Assembly: GCF_001792815.1 (NCBI RefSeq)
Contig: NZ_CP017674.1
Span: 2,046,001 to 2,110,000, forward strand
DNA length: 64,000 nucleotides
Source: Microbacterium sp. BH-3-3-3
GTDB taxonomy: Bacteria; Actinomycetota; Actinomycetes; Actinomycetales; Microbacteriaceae
Direction of reading: 5' to 3'
Below are positions 50,715-60,178 of this stretch, piece by piece. A program made the position numbers and the translations under genes. The notes beneath the pieces are model-generated. The model worked only from the letters and a program-made list of their open reading frames with translations. It was not told the origin of the DNA and did not search any database. Every line of letters starts with the position of its first letter. The first letter of the stretch is position 1.

Positions 50715-50747
50715 CGCCTTCTCCTCGCGGGCTGAGCCCGCCCACAG

Positions 50748-50770
50748 GGATGCCGCGGAGCGCGGCATCC
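50748..50770 (+). terminator. Hairpin after the ABC permease genes
   Basis: GGATGCCGCG (50748-50757) pairs perfectly with CGCGGCATCC (50761-50770) around three bases. It lies between the transporter genes and the isomerase-oxidase pair, so it may reduce read-through rather than end the operon. Confidence 0.55.
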
Positions 50771-50808
50771 GTCGATCGTCGCGCCCGCGCCCCCCGAAAG
50801 GACACCCC

Positions 50809-51603
50809 GTGTACCAACTCGCCCCCAACATCGAGCTCCTCTTCACCGAGGCCGGCGACTACCACGACCGCGTGCGCGCGGCGGCGGCGGCGGGCTTCGA
50901 CGCCGTGGAGATGTGGGGTCCGACCGGTGTCGACGCCCCCTCGACCCCCAAGGACCTGCCGGCGTTGAAGGCCGCGCTCGAAGAGACCGGTGTGCAGCTG
51001 ACCGCTCAGCTCGCCGAGCCCCGCACGCAGTTCATGATCCCGCCGTGGGACCACTCCGAGTTCTTCCGCAAGCTCGACGAGGGCGTCGAGATCGCCCGCG
51101 ACCTGGGCTGCCCGCGCATGGTCGTGGGAAGCGGAACCGGCTTCGGCGGGTGGAAGCGCCAGGTGCAGCTCGACAAGCTCGTCGAGATCTACCAGAAGGC
51201 CATCGCCCAGATCGACGGATCGGGCATCGGCCTGGTACTCGAGCCGGTGAACGTGCGCGTCGACCACCCGGGGTCGCTGCTGGACCGCACCTCGGAGGCC
51301 GTGTACGTCGCCCGCGGCGTCGCTTCGCCGCACTTCGGCGTGCTGTACGACATCTACCACTCGGCCGTTGAGGGCGAGGACATGCGGGCCGAGCTCGAGA
51401 ACGCCGGCGACCTCGTGCACTACGTGCAGCTCGCCGACGCTCCCGGCCGCGGCGAGCCCGGCACCGGCGAGCTCGACTGGACCGAGCGTTTCGGGCTGCT
51501 CCGCGCCAGCGGTTACGACGGCCCGGTGGGCCTGGAGTACTACCCGACCACCGCGTCGGAGGCCTCGGTCGCCCACGTCGTCGAGATCGCGCGCTCGGCA
51601 TGA
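50809..51603 (+). CDS. Sugar phosphate isomerase/epimerase-like TIM barrel (hydroxypyruvate isomerase type)
   Basis: 264 residues of the AP-endonuclease-2 family. Expected metal ligands are Glu in LVLEPVN, Asp in LYDIYHS and Glu in GLEYYP; the segment HYVQLADAPGRGEPGTGELDW is characteristic of hydroxypyruvate isomerase-like proteins. It probably isomerises the 3-keto sugar or its breakdown product. The GTG at 50809 has GAAAGGA upstream. Its stop overlaps the oxidase start (ATGA), so the pair is translated together. Confidence 0.8.
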   Translation: MYQLAPNIELLFTEAGDYHDRVRAAAAAGFDAVEMWGPTGVDAPSTPKDLPALKAALEETGVQLTAQLAEPRTQFMIPPWDHSEFFRKLDEGVEIARDLGCPRMVVGSGTGFGGWKRQVQLDKLVEIYQKAIAQIDGSGIGLVLEPVNVRVDHPGSLLDRTSEAVYVARGVASPHFGVLYDIYHSAVEGEDMRAELENAGDLVHYVQLADAPGRGEPGTGELDWTERFGLLRASGYDGPVGLEYYPTTASEASVAHVVEIARSA

Positions 51604-53114
51604 GCGCCCGGCAGTACCCCGGTTCGGTCGACGTCGTCATCGTCGGCAGCGGTCCGACGGGAGCCGCGTACGCGCGGATCCTGTCGGAGCGGGCGCCGGG
51701 TGCGACCATCGCGATGTTCGAGGTCGGTCCGACCGTGTCGAACCCTCCCGGTGCGCACGTGAAGAACATCGCCGACCCCGCGGAGCGCGCCCGCGCGCAG
51801 GCGGCGTCGGAGGGCCCGGGGGAGCGCGGAGCCAAGGTCGCCAACCCCGGCGCGGCGAAGGCCGGGGTGCGCGGCGCACGGCCCGGAACCTACCTGCTCG
51901 ACGACGGCTACGCGTTCGACGGTGAGGACGGCATGCCGGTCGCGGCGATGTCGAGCAACGTCGGCGGCATGTCGGCGCACTGGACGGGCGCCTGCCCGCG
52001 CCCGAACGACAGCGAGCGCATCGGCTTCCTGCCCGACCTCGACGAGCTGCTCACCGAGGGCGAGCGGCTGCTCGGGGTGCGTACCGACGCGTTCGATGGG
52101 GCACCCTTCGGCGCGATCGTGCGCGAGCGCCTCTCCGCGGCGGTCGACGAGGGCCGCGTGGAGGCCACGAGAGTGCAGCGGATGCCGCTGGCCGCGCATC
52201 GCCGCGACGACGGCCGCCTGGTGTGGTCGGGGTCCGACGTGGTGCTCGGCGACGTCACGCGCGAGAACCCCGGGTTCACGCTGATCGACGAGTCGCTCGT
52301 GACCTCGGTCGTGGTGACGGCGGGGCGGGCGGCGGGCGTGGTCGTGCGCGACCTGCGTTCGGGTGAGGAGCACGAGGTCGCGGCGCGATTCGTCGTGGTC
52401 GCCGCCGACGCCCTCCGCTCGCCGCAGCTGCTGTGGGCCTCGGGCGTGCGTCCCGACGCCCTCGGCCGCTACCTCAACGACCAGGCGCAGATCGTCTTCG
52501 CGGCCCGCCTACGCGACATGCCGCCGCTGGGCGCCGACGCGCCCGCCACGGGACTCGCCGAGTACAGCGGTGTCAGCTGGGTGCCCTTCATCGACGGCTC
52601 GCCCTTCCACGGGCAGATCATGCAGCTCGACGCCTCGCCGATTCCCCTCGCCGAAGACGATCCGGTCGTGCCGGGCTCGATCGTGGGGTTGGGGTTGTTC
52701 TGCGCGAAGGACCTGCAGGCCGACGACCGGGTGGCGTTCGACGACGCGCACGTCGACGGCTACGGGATGCCGGCCCCGCGCATCCACTACCGGCTCACCG
52801 CCCGCGACCACGAGGTCATCGAGCGGGCGCGGCGCGAGATCGTGCGCCTGGGTGAGGCCGTCGGCGATCCCCTCGACAGCCGACCGTTCACGCTGCCCCC
52901 CGGATCGTCGCTGCACTACCAGGGGTCGACGCGGATGGGCGTCGCCGACGACGGCACGAGCGTGTGCGACACCGACAGTCAGGTGTGGGGCATGCCGGGG
53001 CTCTTCGTGGCGGGAAACGGCGTCATCCCGACGTCGACGGCGTGCAATCCGACGCTCACCTCGGTGGCGTTGGCGGTGCGCGGAGCGCGGAAGATCGCGG
53101 CATCCCTCACCTGA
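51600..53114 (+). CDS. GMC-type FAD-dependent glycoside 3-oxidase (CarA-like)
   Basis: 504 residues. The N-terminal FAD motif is VIVGSGPTGAAYA; the GMC pattern continues with SSNVGGMSAHWTGACPRP and VVAADALRSPQLLWASG, and the catalytic His and Asn are visible in SSLHYQGSTRMG and STACNPTLTS near the C-terminus. The length and position beside deglycosidase subunits match the CarA enzymes of Microbacterium, which oxidise the sugar of C-glycosides at C3, activating the C1-aglycone bond. It is the only such oxidase in the window, although there are five alpha/beta modules. It starts within the isomerase stop (ATGA). Confidence 0.83.
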   Translation: MSARQYPGSVDVVIVGSGPTGAAYARILSERAPGATIAMFEVGPTVSNPPGAHVKNIADPAERARAQAASEGPGERGAKVANPGAAKAGVRGARPGTYLLDDGYAFDGEDGMPVAAMSSNVGGMSAHWTGACPRPNDSERIGFLPDLDELLTEGERLLGVRTDAFDGAPFGAIVRERLSAAVDEGRVEATRVQRMPLAAHRRDDGRLVWSGSDVVLGDVTRENPGFTLIDESLVTSVVVTAGRAAGVVVRDLRSGEEHEVAARFVVVAADALRSPQLLWASGVRPDALGRYLNDQAQIVFAARLRDMPPLGADAPATGLAEYSGVSWVPFIDGSPFHGQIMQLDASPIPLAEDDPVVPGSIVGLGLFCAKDLQADDRVAFDDAHVDGYGMPAPRIHYRLTARDHEVIERARREIVRLGEAVGDPLDSRPFTLPPGSSLHYQGSTRMGVADDGTSVCDTDSQVWGMPGLFVAGNGVIPTSTACNPTLTSVALAVRGARKIAASLT

Positions 53115-53204
53115 TTTCCTTGCTTATGCAGGAAACAGACATTAGAATGTAGAAATCAAGACAAAGAGGTCTGCGGCTTCGGTCGCACCGACGAGGAGGT
53201 CATC
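53115..53204 (+). promoter_or_regulatory. Promoter and candidate operator of the main deglycosidase operon
   Basis: TTGCTT (53120-53125), 17 bases and TAGAAT (53143-53148) make a strong sigma-A promoter. CTTATG-N11-CATTAG (53123-53145) overlaps both elements and matches the 23-bp dyad before the 43539 gene at 16 of 23 positions. The leader is about 50 bases and ends with GAGGAGG before the GTG at 53205. Confidence 0.75.
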
Positions 53205-53612
53205 GTGATCCCGGATCGCATCATCGAGCAGGGGACGCTCACCGCCCGGAACGGGCGCGCGTCGGTGGAGGTGCGCCTGCCCTGGTACCGGGCGCTGCCG
53301 GCATCCTGCATCTCGGGAGCCACACTGACCGTCGATGGCGTCGAGGCGCCCGCCGACTCCCTGCGGTGGAGCATGAACGGCGAGGAGTTCACCTTCGCCG
53401 AGATGAAGACGAACACCGAGCAGTGGTGGTTCCCCACCGACTCCGCCGTGCTGTCGGGGGATGTCCCCGCGGATGCCGGAGAGCACGAGGTGCGCGTCGA
53501 TCTCGAGCTCTACATCCCCTACATCATCATCGCCGACGACCAGGTGCTCCACATCGAGGAGCACGACACCAAGACGATGACCGCTCGCCAGGTCGAGGAG
53601 GCCCGCGCATGA
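53205..53612 (+). CDS. C-glycoside deglycosidase-like beta subunit (CarC-like)
   Basis: 135 residues, the small beta-sandwich subunit. The family motif LPWYRALPASCISG is followed by TVDGVEA, then a segment EQWWFPTDSAVL, and ELYIPYIII. In the characterised enzymes this chain packs on the TIM-barrel alpha chain and completes the active site. GAGGAGG precedes the GTG start. It overlaps the alpha gene by four bases (ATGA), so the two are made in equal amounts. Confidence 0.82.
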   Translation: MIPDRIIEQGTLTARNGRASVEVRLPWYRALPASCISGATLTVDGVEAPADSLRWSMNGEEFTFAEMKTNTEQWWFPTDSAVLSGDVPADAGEHEVRVDLELYIPYIIIADDQVLHIEEHDTKTMTARQVEEARA

Positions 53613-54715
53613 CCGCTCAGCAGAAGGGCACCCCCATCCAGGGCGTCACCCTCTACAGCTTCACCCGCGCCTTCCACGGCCGCGAGTACGACCTCGACCA
53701 GCTGATCCGCAAGACCGCGGCCGAAGGCTTCGGTCCGGGACTGGAGATCATCGGCTTCTCGAGCTTCCGCGGCTTCCCCGAGATCGACGACCGGTTCGCC
53801 GGCCGCTTCAACGACCTCATCGACGAGGTGGGGCTCGTGCGCACCTCGCTCGCGGTCAACGCCGACATCGGCCTGCGGCCCGACGCGCTCATGAACCAGG
53901 ACGAGCTCCTCGCCTACATGCGCAAGCAGATCGCGGCGGCAGCGAAGCTCGGCTTCCCCATCGCCCGCGTGCAGATCTCGATCACCCCCGACTCGATGGA
54001 GGCCCTCGCCCCCATCGCCGAGGAGTACGGCGTCACGCTCGCCCTCGAGGTGCACGCCGACCAGTACGCCTCGCACCCGCGCATCCTCGCGCTCCGCGAC
54101 CGCTACGAGAAGGTCGGGTCGCCCTTCCTCGGCTTCACGATGGACTGGGGTGCCACGGTCAGCGGCTTCGCCCCCTCGCTCATCGAGGCGTACCGCCGCC
54201 GCGGGGCCTCGGAGGAGCTGCTCTCAGCCGTCGTCGCCCTGTGGGACGAGTACTACGAGCAGGGCCCGCCGGCCGACCAGGCCGAGCACGGCCAGCGCTT
54301 CGGCCGCTTCATCGGACTCGGCCACCAGTACGGCCGCCCCGACCTCGGCATCGACTTCGGCATCAACGGCACCGGGCTCTTCGGCCCGGCGCGCGTCGAC
54401 GACTGGCTCGAGATCATGCCGTGGGTGAAGCACGTGCACGGCAAGTTCTTCGGCATCGACGAGAACGGCCAGGAACCCTCGGTGCCCGTCGCCGACCTCA
54501 TCACCCTGCTGGTGGACAACGGATACAGCGGCGCCGTCTCGAGCGAGTACGAGGGCTGGCACTGGAACCACTGGCAGAGCCCGTTCGAGATCATCCGGGG
54601 CGAGCAGCTCGTGCAGCGGGCGGCGGCCGAAGCGGCCGGTTCGCGCATGATCACGGATGCCGCCGAGGCACGCCGCGCCCTCGACGCGCACCTCTCGCAC
54701 GCCGTACGTGCCTGA
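53609..54715 (+). CDS. C-glycoside deglycosidase-like alpha subunit (CarB-like)
   Basis: 368 residues forming an AP-endonuclease-2-like TIM barrel. The start GVTLYSFTRAFHGREYDL is typical of the CarB family. Metal ligands appear as Glu in LALEVHAD, Asp in FTMDWGATVS, His in VKHVHGKFF and Glu in SSEYEGWHW. With the preceding beta subunit it should cleave the C-C (or C-O) bond between 3-oxo sugar and aglycone by elimination. The coupled start and shared promoter support one complex. A 95-base GC-rich gap without a recognisable element follows. Confidence 0.82.
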   Translation: MTAQQKGTPIQGVTLYSFTRAFHGREYDLDQLIRKTAAEGFGPGLEIIGFSSFRGFPEIDDRFAGRFNDLIDEVGLVRTSLAVNADIGLRPDALMNQDELLAYMRKQIAAAAKLGFPIARVQISITPDSMEALAPIAEEYGVTLALEVHADQYASHPRILALRDRYEKVGSPFLGFTMDWGATVSGFAPSLIEAYRRRGASEELLSAVVALWDEYYEQGPPADQAEHGQRFGRFIGLGHQYGRPDLGIDFGINGTGLFGPARVDDWLEIMPWVKHVHGKFFGIDENGQEPSVPVADLITLLVDNGYSGAVSSEYEGWHWNHWQSPFEIIRGEQLVQRAAAEAAGSRMITDAAEARRALDAHLSHAVRA

Positions 54716-54810
54716 CCCCTCCCTTCGCGCACCCTCGCGCATCTCCTCTCCGCGCCCCCGCGCGCACCCGACTTCGCGCACGCACGTGCGCATCTGAAAG
54801 GACCCCTCAC

Positions 54811-55857
54811 ATGAGTGACGGCATCGCCGGAACCGGCATCAAGCTCGGCACCACGCTCTACTCGATGACCAGCGAGTTCGCCGCGGGGCAGTACACCCCC
54901 GAGACCCTCATCAAAGAGGTGCACGACCAGGGCATCGGCCCGGGCGTCGAGTTCAACTTCGCGCAGCTGCTGCGCTCGTACCCCGACGTCGACGCCGACT
55001 TCGTGAAGCTCTGGTTCGACTCGCTCGAGAAGTACGGCCTCGAAGCCAGCGCCGTCGGGACGAACCTCGACATGGGCCGCCGCAAGAGCCGCGACATGAC
55101 GCTCGACGAGGAGCACGACTTCCTCGCCCGTCAGCTGAAGGCCGCGCACACCCTCGGCTTCAAGAAGATCGTCATCCGCTCGCACGGCAAGGAGCTGCTG
55201 CGGAGCCTGCTCCCCCTCGCCGAGAAGTACGACCAGAAGCTCGGGTACGAGATCCACGCACCGTCGGGGCCCAACGACCCGAAGGTGCTCGAGATGCGCG
55301 AGATGTACGAGGAGCTGCAGTCGGACCGCCTCGGCTTCACCGCCGACTTCTCGTCGACCATGCACTCGCTGTCGCCGACGCTACTGCGCACCCTCGGGCA
55401 GATGGGCATGGACGAGAAGCACTTCTCGGTCATGGACGAGATCTGGCACGAGCCCACGCCCATGCACGTGCGCAACCAGAAGTTCGAGGACTACCTCTCG
55501 GGCGAGGGCGTCGACTTCCTGCGCTTCGGACCCTTCACGCGTCTGGCCTTCAACATGCACGGTCTCGTCGCTCCGGAGGAGTGGCTCGACATCATGCCGC
55601 AGATCTTCCACGTGCACGCGAAGTTCTACGACATCGGCGCCGACGGCGAAGAGCCGGCCATGGACATCCCGCGCATCGTGAAGCAGTTCGTGCTCGGCGG
55701 GTACGAGGGCTACCTCTCGAGCGAGTGGGAAGGCCACGCGTTCAGCGACCTCGGCGAGAGCGACCCGATCGACCTCGTCAAGAAGCAGCACACGCTCATG
55801 CGCACGGCCATCGAAGACACCGTCGCGGAGCAGTCGGCCGCGCATCAGCCCGCCTGA
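54811..55857 (+). CDS. C-glycoside deglycosidase-like alpha subunit, second type
   Basis: 348 residues, TIM barrel. It begins IKLGTTLYSMTSEFAAGQYTPETL and contains TNLDMGRRKSRDMTLDEEHDF. Metal ligands are Glu in YEIHAP (about residue 147), Asp in ADFSSTMHS (about 179), His in FHVHAKFYD (about 268) and Glu in SSEWEGHAF (about 306). It is closer to the alpha half of the fusion at 44850-46328 than to the preceding alpha subunit. Its matching beta subunit is probably the gene at 56675, with a SnoaL-like gene between them. GAAAGGA precedes the ATG. Confidence 0.82.
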   Translation: MSDGIAGTGIKLGTTLYSMTSEFAAGQYTPETLIKEVHDQGIGPGVEFNFAQLLRSYPDVDADFVKLWFDSLEKYGLEASAVGTNLDMGRRKSRDMTLDEEHDFLARQLKAAHTLGFKKIVIRSHGKELLRSLLPLAEKYDQKLGYEIHAPSGPNDPKVLEMREMYEELQSDRLGFTADFSSTMHSLSPTLLRTLGQMGMDEKHFSVMDEIWHEPTPMHVRNQKFEDYLSGEGVDFLRFGPFTRLAFNMHGLVAPEEWLDIMPQIFHVHAKFYDIGADGEEPAMDIPRIVKQFVLGGYEGYLSSEWEGHAFSDLGESDPIDLVKKQHTLMRTAIEDTVAEQSAAHQPA

Positions 55858-55883
55858 ACCGTCGCGCACACGAAGGAGTGAGC

Positions 55884-56666
55884 ATGTCGAACACCGCCAC
55901 CGAAGCATCCGTCGCCGATCTGATCGCCGAGGTCGCACGCCTGCGCGACCAGGTCGTGGCCGCCCACGCCCTGGCGCAGCGCGCCGAGGACCGCGGGCAG
56001 GTCGAGAACCTGTTCAACCGGTACATGTACCTGCACAACGCGTTCGAGGACGAGCAGATCATCCCGCTCTGGGTGAAGGAGGGCACCGAGGGCATTCGGG
56101 CGCGGTACACGAACGCCGGCCAGTACACGACCTGGCAGAGCGTCACCGACTACCACCGCGGACGCCCGCACCCCGAGGGCAAGCTCATCCTGCACTCGAC
56201 GAACACCCCGGTCATCGAGGTGGCCGCCGACGGCGAGACCGCCAAGGGCGTCTGGATGATGGCGGGCACCGAGTCGGGCCTGACCGACCCGACGGTCGCC
56301 GAAGCGTTCCCCGACATGTACTCGCCCACCGAGGTGCTCGGCAAGAAGGTCTGGGCGCACTGGGTGTGGTGCAAGTACGCCATCGACTTCCGCAAACAGG
56401 ACGGCGAGTGGAAGTTCTGGACCTTCCGCTGCTACGAGCTCGCCCGCGCCCCCTTCGAAGAGAACTGGGTCAGCTTCGGCCTGAAGAACCAGGGCGCGTT
56501 CGACCTCGACCTCATGTACTTCGGCGACGACGGCAAGCCCGTGTTCATGCCGCCGGCCGATGAGCCGGTGCGCGACACCAACCACCCCTACAGCCCCGAG
56601 ACCACGCAGAAGCTCGAGCCGGCGCCGCCCGTCGCGCACGCGAGCTTCACCGACACGTTCGCCTAG
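55884..56666 (+). CDS. SnoaL/NTF2-like protein, possible aglycone- or sugar-acting enzyme
   Basis: 260 residues. A helical start (VADLIAEVARLRDQVVAAHALAQRAEDRGQVENLFNRYMYLHNAF; key part RGQVENLFNRY) leads into an NTF2/SnoaL-like cone fold with HWVWCKYAIDFRKQDGEWKFWTFRCYELARAPFEENW (key parts DGEWKFW and PFEENW). Members act as isomerases, dehydratases or cyclases, or only bind ligands. Position between an alpha and a beta subunit gene suggests a role on the released aglycone or the unsaturated keto sugar. No catalytic pair can be named. AAGGAG precedes the ATG. Confidence 0.72.
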   Translation: MSNTATEASVADLIAEVARLRDQVVAAHALAQRAEDRGQVENLFNRYMYLHNAFEDEQIIPLWVKEGTEGIRARYTNAGQYTTWQSVTDYHRGRPHPEGKLILHSTNTPVIEVAADGETAKGVWMMAGTESGLTDPTVAEAFPDMYSPTEVLGKKVWAHWVWCKYAIDFRKQDGEWKFWTFRCYELARAPFEENWVSFGLKNQGAFDLDLMYFGDDGKPVFMPPADEPVRDTNHPYSPETTQKLEPAPPVAHASFTDTFA

Positions 56667-56674
56667 GAGACACC

Positions 56675-57091
56675 ATGGCCACCCACAACTCCCTCTTCGC
56701 CGAGAAAGACGTCCGACGCACCGACGACGGCCTCGCCGTCTCGGTGCAGCTGCCCTGGTACCGCAGCCTCTGGCTGTCGGCCGTCGACAACGTCGGCGTC
56801 ACGGTGAACGGCGTCGCCGTCGCCGCCGACGACCTGCGCTTCTCGCTCGAGGGCCGCGAATATCGGATCGAAGAACTGCCCGAGCAGTCCGAGACTCTCT
56901 GGTTCGTCGCCGACCGCCCCGACGTGCTCATCCACCTCGACACCCCGCCGGCGGCGGGCGAGACCGTCACCGTCGAGGTCGTCCTGACCATGCGTCTGCT
57001 CTACATGCAGATCATGCCGGGCGCCGACGGCGGCCCCGGCCGCTACGTCACCAACCGCGTCCCGGTCGAGCGCGAACTGGTCCTGGCATGA
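56675..57091 (+). CDS. C-glycoside deglycosidase-like beta subunit, second type
   Basis: 138 residues. The beta-family motif is LPWYRSLWLSAVDNVGV, followed by RIEELPEQSETLWF and LYMQIMPGADGGPGRYVTNRV. These segments match the N-terminal domain of the fusion at 44850-46328 nearly residue for residue, so it is the likely partner of the alpha protein at 54811. It begins eight bases after the SnoaL-like gene and overlaps the next gene by ATGA. Confidence 0.82.
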   Translation: MATHNSLFAEKDVRRTDDGLAVSVQLPWYRSLWLSAVDNVGVTVNGVAVAADDLRFSLEGREYRIEELPEQSETLWFVADRPDVLIHLDTPPAAGETVTVEVVLTMRLLYMQIMPGADGGPGRYVTNRVPVERELVLA

Positions 57092-58284
57092 CGAACGCCC
57101 AGCCCCTCCGCGTGGCCATGATCGGCTACGGCTTCATGGGCGCCGCCCACTCCGTCGGGTGGCGCCAGGCGCCGCGCATGTTCGACCTGCCGCGCGCGGT
57201 CGAGATGACCGTGGTCGTCGGACGCAACGCGGATGCCGTGGCCTCGGCCGCCGCGAAATGGGGCTGGGCCGAGTCGGCCACCGACTGGCGCGAGGTCATC
57301 GCGCGCGACGACATCGACATCGTCGACATCGTCACGCCCGGGGAATCCCACGCCGAGATCGCGATCGCCGCCCTCGAGGCCGGTAAGCACGTGCTCTGCG
57401 AGAAGCCGCTGGCCAACACCGTGGCCGAAGCCGAAGCGATGGCCGAGGCGGCCGGGCGCGCCCGGGCTCGTGGCATCCGGTCGATGGTGGGCTTCACCTA
57501 CCGCCGGGTTCCCGCCGTCACGCTGCTGCGCGACATGATCGCCGAGGGAGCCGTCGGCACCGTGCAGCAGGTGCGCGCGGCATACCGCCAGGACTGGCTC
57601 GTCGACCCCGAGACGCCGCTCGCCTGGCGTCTGCAGAAGGAGCACGCCGGCTCCGGGGCGCTCGGCGACATCGGCGCGCACATCATCGACATGACGCAGT
57701 TCGTGACCGACCTCGGGGTGGAGAGGGTCTCGGGCACGATCGACACGATCGTGGCCGAACGGCCCCTGCCCACCGACGGGTCGATGGGACTGTCGAAGGG
57801 GGCGGCGGGCATCGAGAGAGGCGCCGTCACCGTCGACGACGTCGCCCTCTTCACCGGACGCCTCACGAACGGCGCACTCGTCTCGTTCGAGGCGACGCGC
57901 TTCGCGACCGGGCGCAAGAACGCCCTGACCATCGAGGTGTCGGGTGATCGCGGCGCGCTCGCGTTCGACCTCGAAGACCTCAACAGCCTGCGGTTCTACG
58001 ACCGCACCGCCCCCGAGGGGCGCCAGGGCTTCACCCAGGTGCTCGTCACCGAGCCGCAGCACCCCTACGTCTCGGCGTGGTGGCCCGCCGGCCACATGCT
58101 CGGCTACGAGCACGGCTTCAGCCACCAGGTCGTCGACCTCGTCGAGGCGATCGCCGCCGGCACCGACCCCCACCCCTCGTTCGACGACGGCCTGCGCGTG
58201 CAGCGCGTGCTCGACGCCGTCGAGCGCAGCAGTGCCGCCGACTCCGCGTGGACGCGCGTCGGCTCGCCCGTTCCCGCTCTCTGA
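57088..58284 (+). CDS. Gfo/Idh/MocA-family NAD(P) oxidoreductase
   Basis: 398 residues. The Rossmann motif is [15 protein letters not shown], the conserved EKP motif is [11 protein letters not shown] (about residue 103), and the C-terminal substrate domain has [13 protein letters not shown]. Such enzymes oxidise or reduce sugar hydroxyl or keto groups; here reduction of a 3-keto sugar, or the reverse, is likely. It is translationally coupled to the beta subunit gene. The next gene follows after 13 bases. Confidence 0.85.
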   Translation: MTNAQPLRVAMIGYGFMGAAHSVGWRQAPRMFDLPRAVEMTVVVGRNADAVASAAAKWGWAESATDWREVIARDDIDIVDIVTPGESHAEIAIAALEAGKHVLCEKPLANTVAEAEAMAEAAGRARARGIRSMVGFTYRRVPAVTLLRDMIAEGAVGTVQQVRAAYRQDWLVDPETPLAWRLQKEHAGSGALGDIGAHIIDMTQFVTDLGVERVSGTIDTIVAERPLPTDGSMGLSKGAAGIERGAVTVDDVALFTGRLTNGALVSFEATRFATGRKNALTIEVSGDRGALAFDLEDLNSLRFYDRTAPEGRQGFTQVLVTEPQHPYVSAWWPAGHMLGYEHGFSHQVVDLVEAIAAGTDPHPSFDDGLRVQRVLDAVERSSAADSAWTRVGSPVPAL

Positions 58285-58297
58285 AAGGACCGCCGCC

Positions 58298-59302
58298 ATG
58301 GCCCGCCCGATCACCCTGTTCACCGGCCAGTGGGCCGACCTGCCCTTCGAAGAGGTCGCCCGCCTGGCGGGCGAGTGGGGCTACGACGGCCTCGAGATCG
58401 CCTGCTGGGGCGACCACATCGACGTCTCGCGCTGGGACGATGCCGACTACGTGCAGTCGCGCCTCGACATCCTCGAGAAGAACGGCCTGAAGGTCTGGAC
58501 GATCTCCAACCACCTCGTCGGCCAGGCCGTCTGCGACGATCCCATCGACGAGCGGCACCACGACATCGTGCCTTCCCGCGTCTGGGGCGACGGGGACGCC
58601 GAGGGAGTGCGGCAGCGGGCGGCGGAAGACCTCAAGAACACGGCACGGTTCGCCGCGAAGCTCGGGGTCACGACGGTCACCGGCTTCACCGGGTCGAGCA
58701 TCTGGAAGTACGTGGCGATGTTCCCGCCCGCCTCCGACGCCATGATCGAGCGCGGCTACGAGGACTTCGCCGCGCGGTGGCATCCGATCCTCGACGTGTT
58801 CGAAGAGGTCGGCGTGCGCTTCGCGCTCGAGGTGCACCCCTCCGAGATCGCCTACGACTACTGGACCGCGAAGAAGACCCTCGAGGCCATCGGCCACCGC
58901 CCGAGCTTCGGCTTCAACTTCGACCCGTCGCACTTCGTCTGGCAGCAGCTCGACTCGGTCGCGTTCGTGCTCGACTTCGCCGATCACATCTTCCACGTGC
59001 ACTGCAAGGAATCCACGACGAACCTCGACGGTCGCAACGGCGTCCTCGGCTCGCACCTCTCGTGGGACAACCCGCGCCGCGGGTGGACCTTCGTCTCGAC
59101 CGGGCACGGCGACGTGCCGTGGGAGCCGCTCTTCCGCGCGCTCAACGCCATCGGCTACGACGGACCCACGAGCGTGGAGTGGGAGGACGCCGGAATGGAC
59201 CGCCTCGTCGGCGGCCCCGAGGCGCTCGCCTTCGTGCGCAAGCTCGGCGAGATCACCCCGCCGCACCAGCTGTTCGACGCCGCGTTCTCCTCGAAAGGCT
59301 GA
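58298..59302 (+). CDS. Sugar phosphate isomerase/epimerase-like TIM barrel (IolE-like)
   Basis: 334 residues of the AP-endonuclease-2 family. Metal ligands are Glu in FALEVHPSE, Asp in FNFDPSHF, His in FHVHCKES and Glu in SVEWEDAG. The start [33 protein letters not shown] is typical of isomerases in inositol and keto-sugar pathways (key part [13 protein letters not shown]). It probably epimerises or isomerises the sugar released by the deglycosidases. GAAAGGA precedes the ATG. The ThuA-like gene follows after three bases. Confidence 0.84.
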   Translation: MARPITLFTGQWADLPFEEVARLAGEWGYDGLEIACWGDHIDVSRWDDADYVQSRLDILEKNGLKVWTISNHLVGQAVCDDPIDERHHDIVPSRVWGDGDAEGVRQRAAEDLKNTARFAAKLGVTTVTGFTGSSIWKYVAMFPPASDAMIERGYEDFAARWHPILDVFEEVGVRFALEVHPSEIAYDYWTAKKTLEAIGHRPSFGFNFDPSHFVWQQLDSVAFVLDFADHIFHVHCKESTTNLDGRNGVLGSHLSWDNPRRGWTFVSTGHGDVPWEPLFRALNAIGYDGPTSVEWEDAGMDRLVGGPEALAFVRKLGEITPPHQLFDAAFSSKG

Positions 59303-59305
59303 CCC

Positions 59306-60178
59306 GTGACCGACACCCTGAAGGTCCTGATCCTCTCGGGGCACATGACGATCGAGCACGACAACGCGCACCGCAGCTTCCGCCTGCACAACCAGTGGAT
59401 CACCACGCTCCTCGAGGACACCGGGCGCTTCACCGTCCGCGTCGTGGAGGATCCCCGCGGTCTTCCCGCGAGCATCATCGACAAGTACGACGTTCTCATC
59501 GTCATCTTCGAGGGCCGCGACGGCTACCACGACATCGCCACCGGTTTCGGCGAAGAGACGGATGCCGCGATCCTGCGCTTCGTGCACGACGAGGGCAAGG
59601 GCATCGTGTGGTTCCACGGTTCCGCCGCGCAAGAGGACCGCTGGGGGTACCCCGAGGAGTACAACGTCATGCGCGGAGCGAAGCTCAGCGCGTGGGAGAC
59701 GGGCCTGCGCCCCCGCCCGTGGGGCGAGGCGCAGCTGCACACGACCGAGCCGCGGCATCCGATCACCGAAGGTGTCAACGCGACCTGGACCGTCACCGGC
59801 GACGACATCCTCGTCGGGGTGCAGATGTACGACGGTGCCCAGGTGCTGCTCACGACCTTCGACGACCTCGAGGCGTACGAGAAGGCGCCGGTGTGGCCCA
59901 TGTCGCACTACCCGGTGGACATCCCCGAGGGCGGCATCGCGGCGCTCCCCGGCATCAACACCGAGCAGCCCCTCGCCTGGATCAACGAGTACGGCGCGGG
60001 TCGGTCGTTCACCATCACGATCGGCCACGACATCGACACGTTCCGTCGCATCGAGTTCATCCGGATGTTCCCGCGGGGTGTCGAGTGGGCGGCGACCGGC
60101 GAGGTCACGCTGACCGGCCCCGATCGTCGCGGTGACCGCCGTATCAACCCGTGGCCGTACTACCACGGCGAGCGGTGA
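59306..60178 (+). CDS. ThuA-like protein of keto-sugar metabolism
   Basis: 290 residues with the ThuA (trehalose utilisation) fold, a class I amidotransferase-like domain without the Cys nucleophile: VLILSGH at the start, YDVLIVIFEG, then GIVWFHGSA and HYPVDIPEGGIAALPGINTEQPLAW. ThuA proteins occur with ThuB-type dehydrogenases in 3-keto-disaccharide pathways. It is placed between an isomerase and a Gfo/Idh/MocA gene, which fits a step on 3-keto sugars. The GTG start has no clear ribosome site but is coupled to the previous gene. Confidence 0.82.
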   Translation: MTDTLKVLILSGHMTIEHDNAHRSFRLHNQWITTLLEDTGRFTVRVVEDPRGLPASIIDKYDVLIVIFEGRDGYHDIATGFGEETDAAILRFVHDEGKGIVWFHGSAAQEDRWGYPEEYNVMRGAKLSAWETGLRPRPWGEAQLHTTEPRHPITEGVNATWTVTGDDILVGVQMYDGAQVLLTTFDDLEAYEKAPVWPMSHYPVDIPEGGIAALPGINTEQPLAWINEYGAGRSFTITIGHDIDTFRRIEFIRMFPRGVEWAATGEVTLTGPDRRGDRRINPWPYYHGER

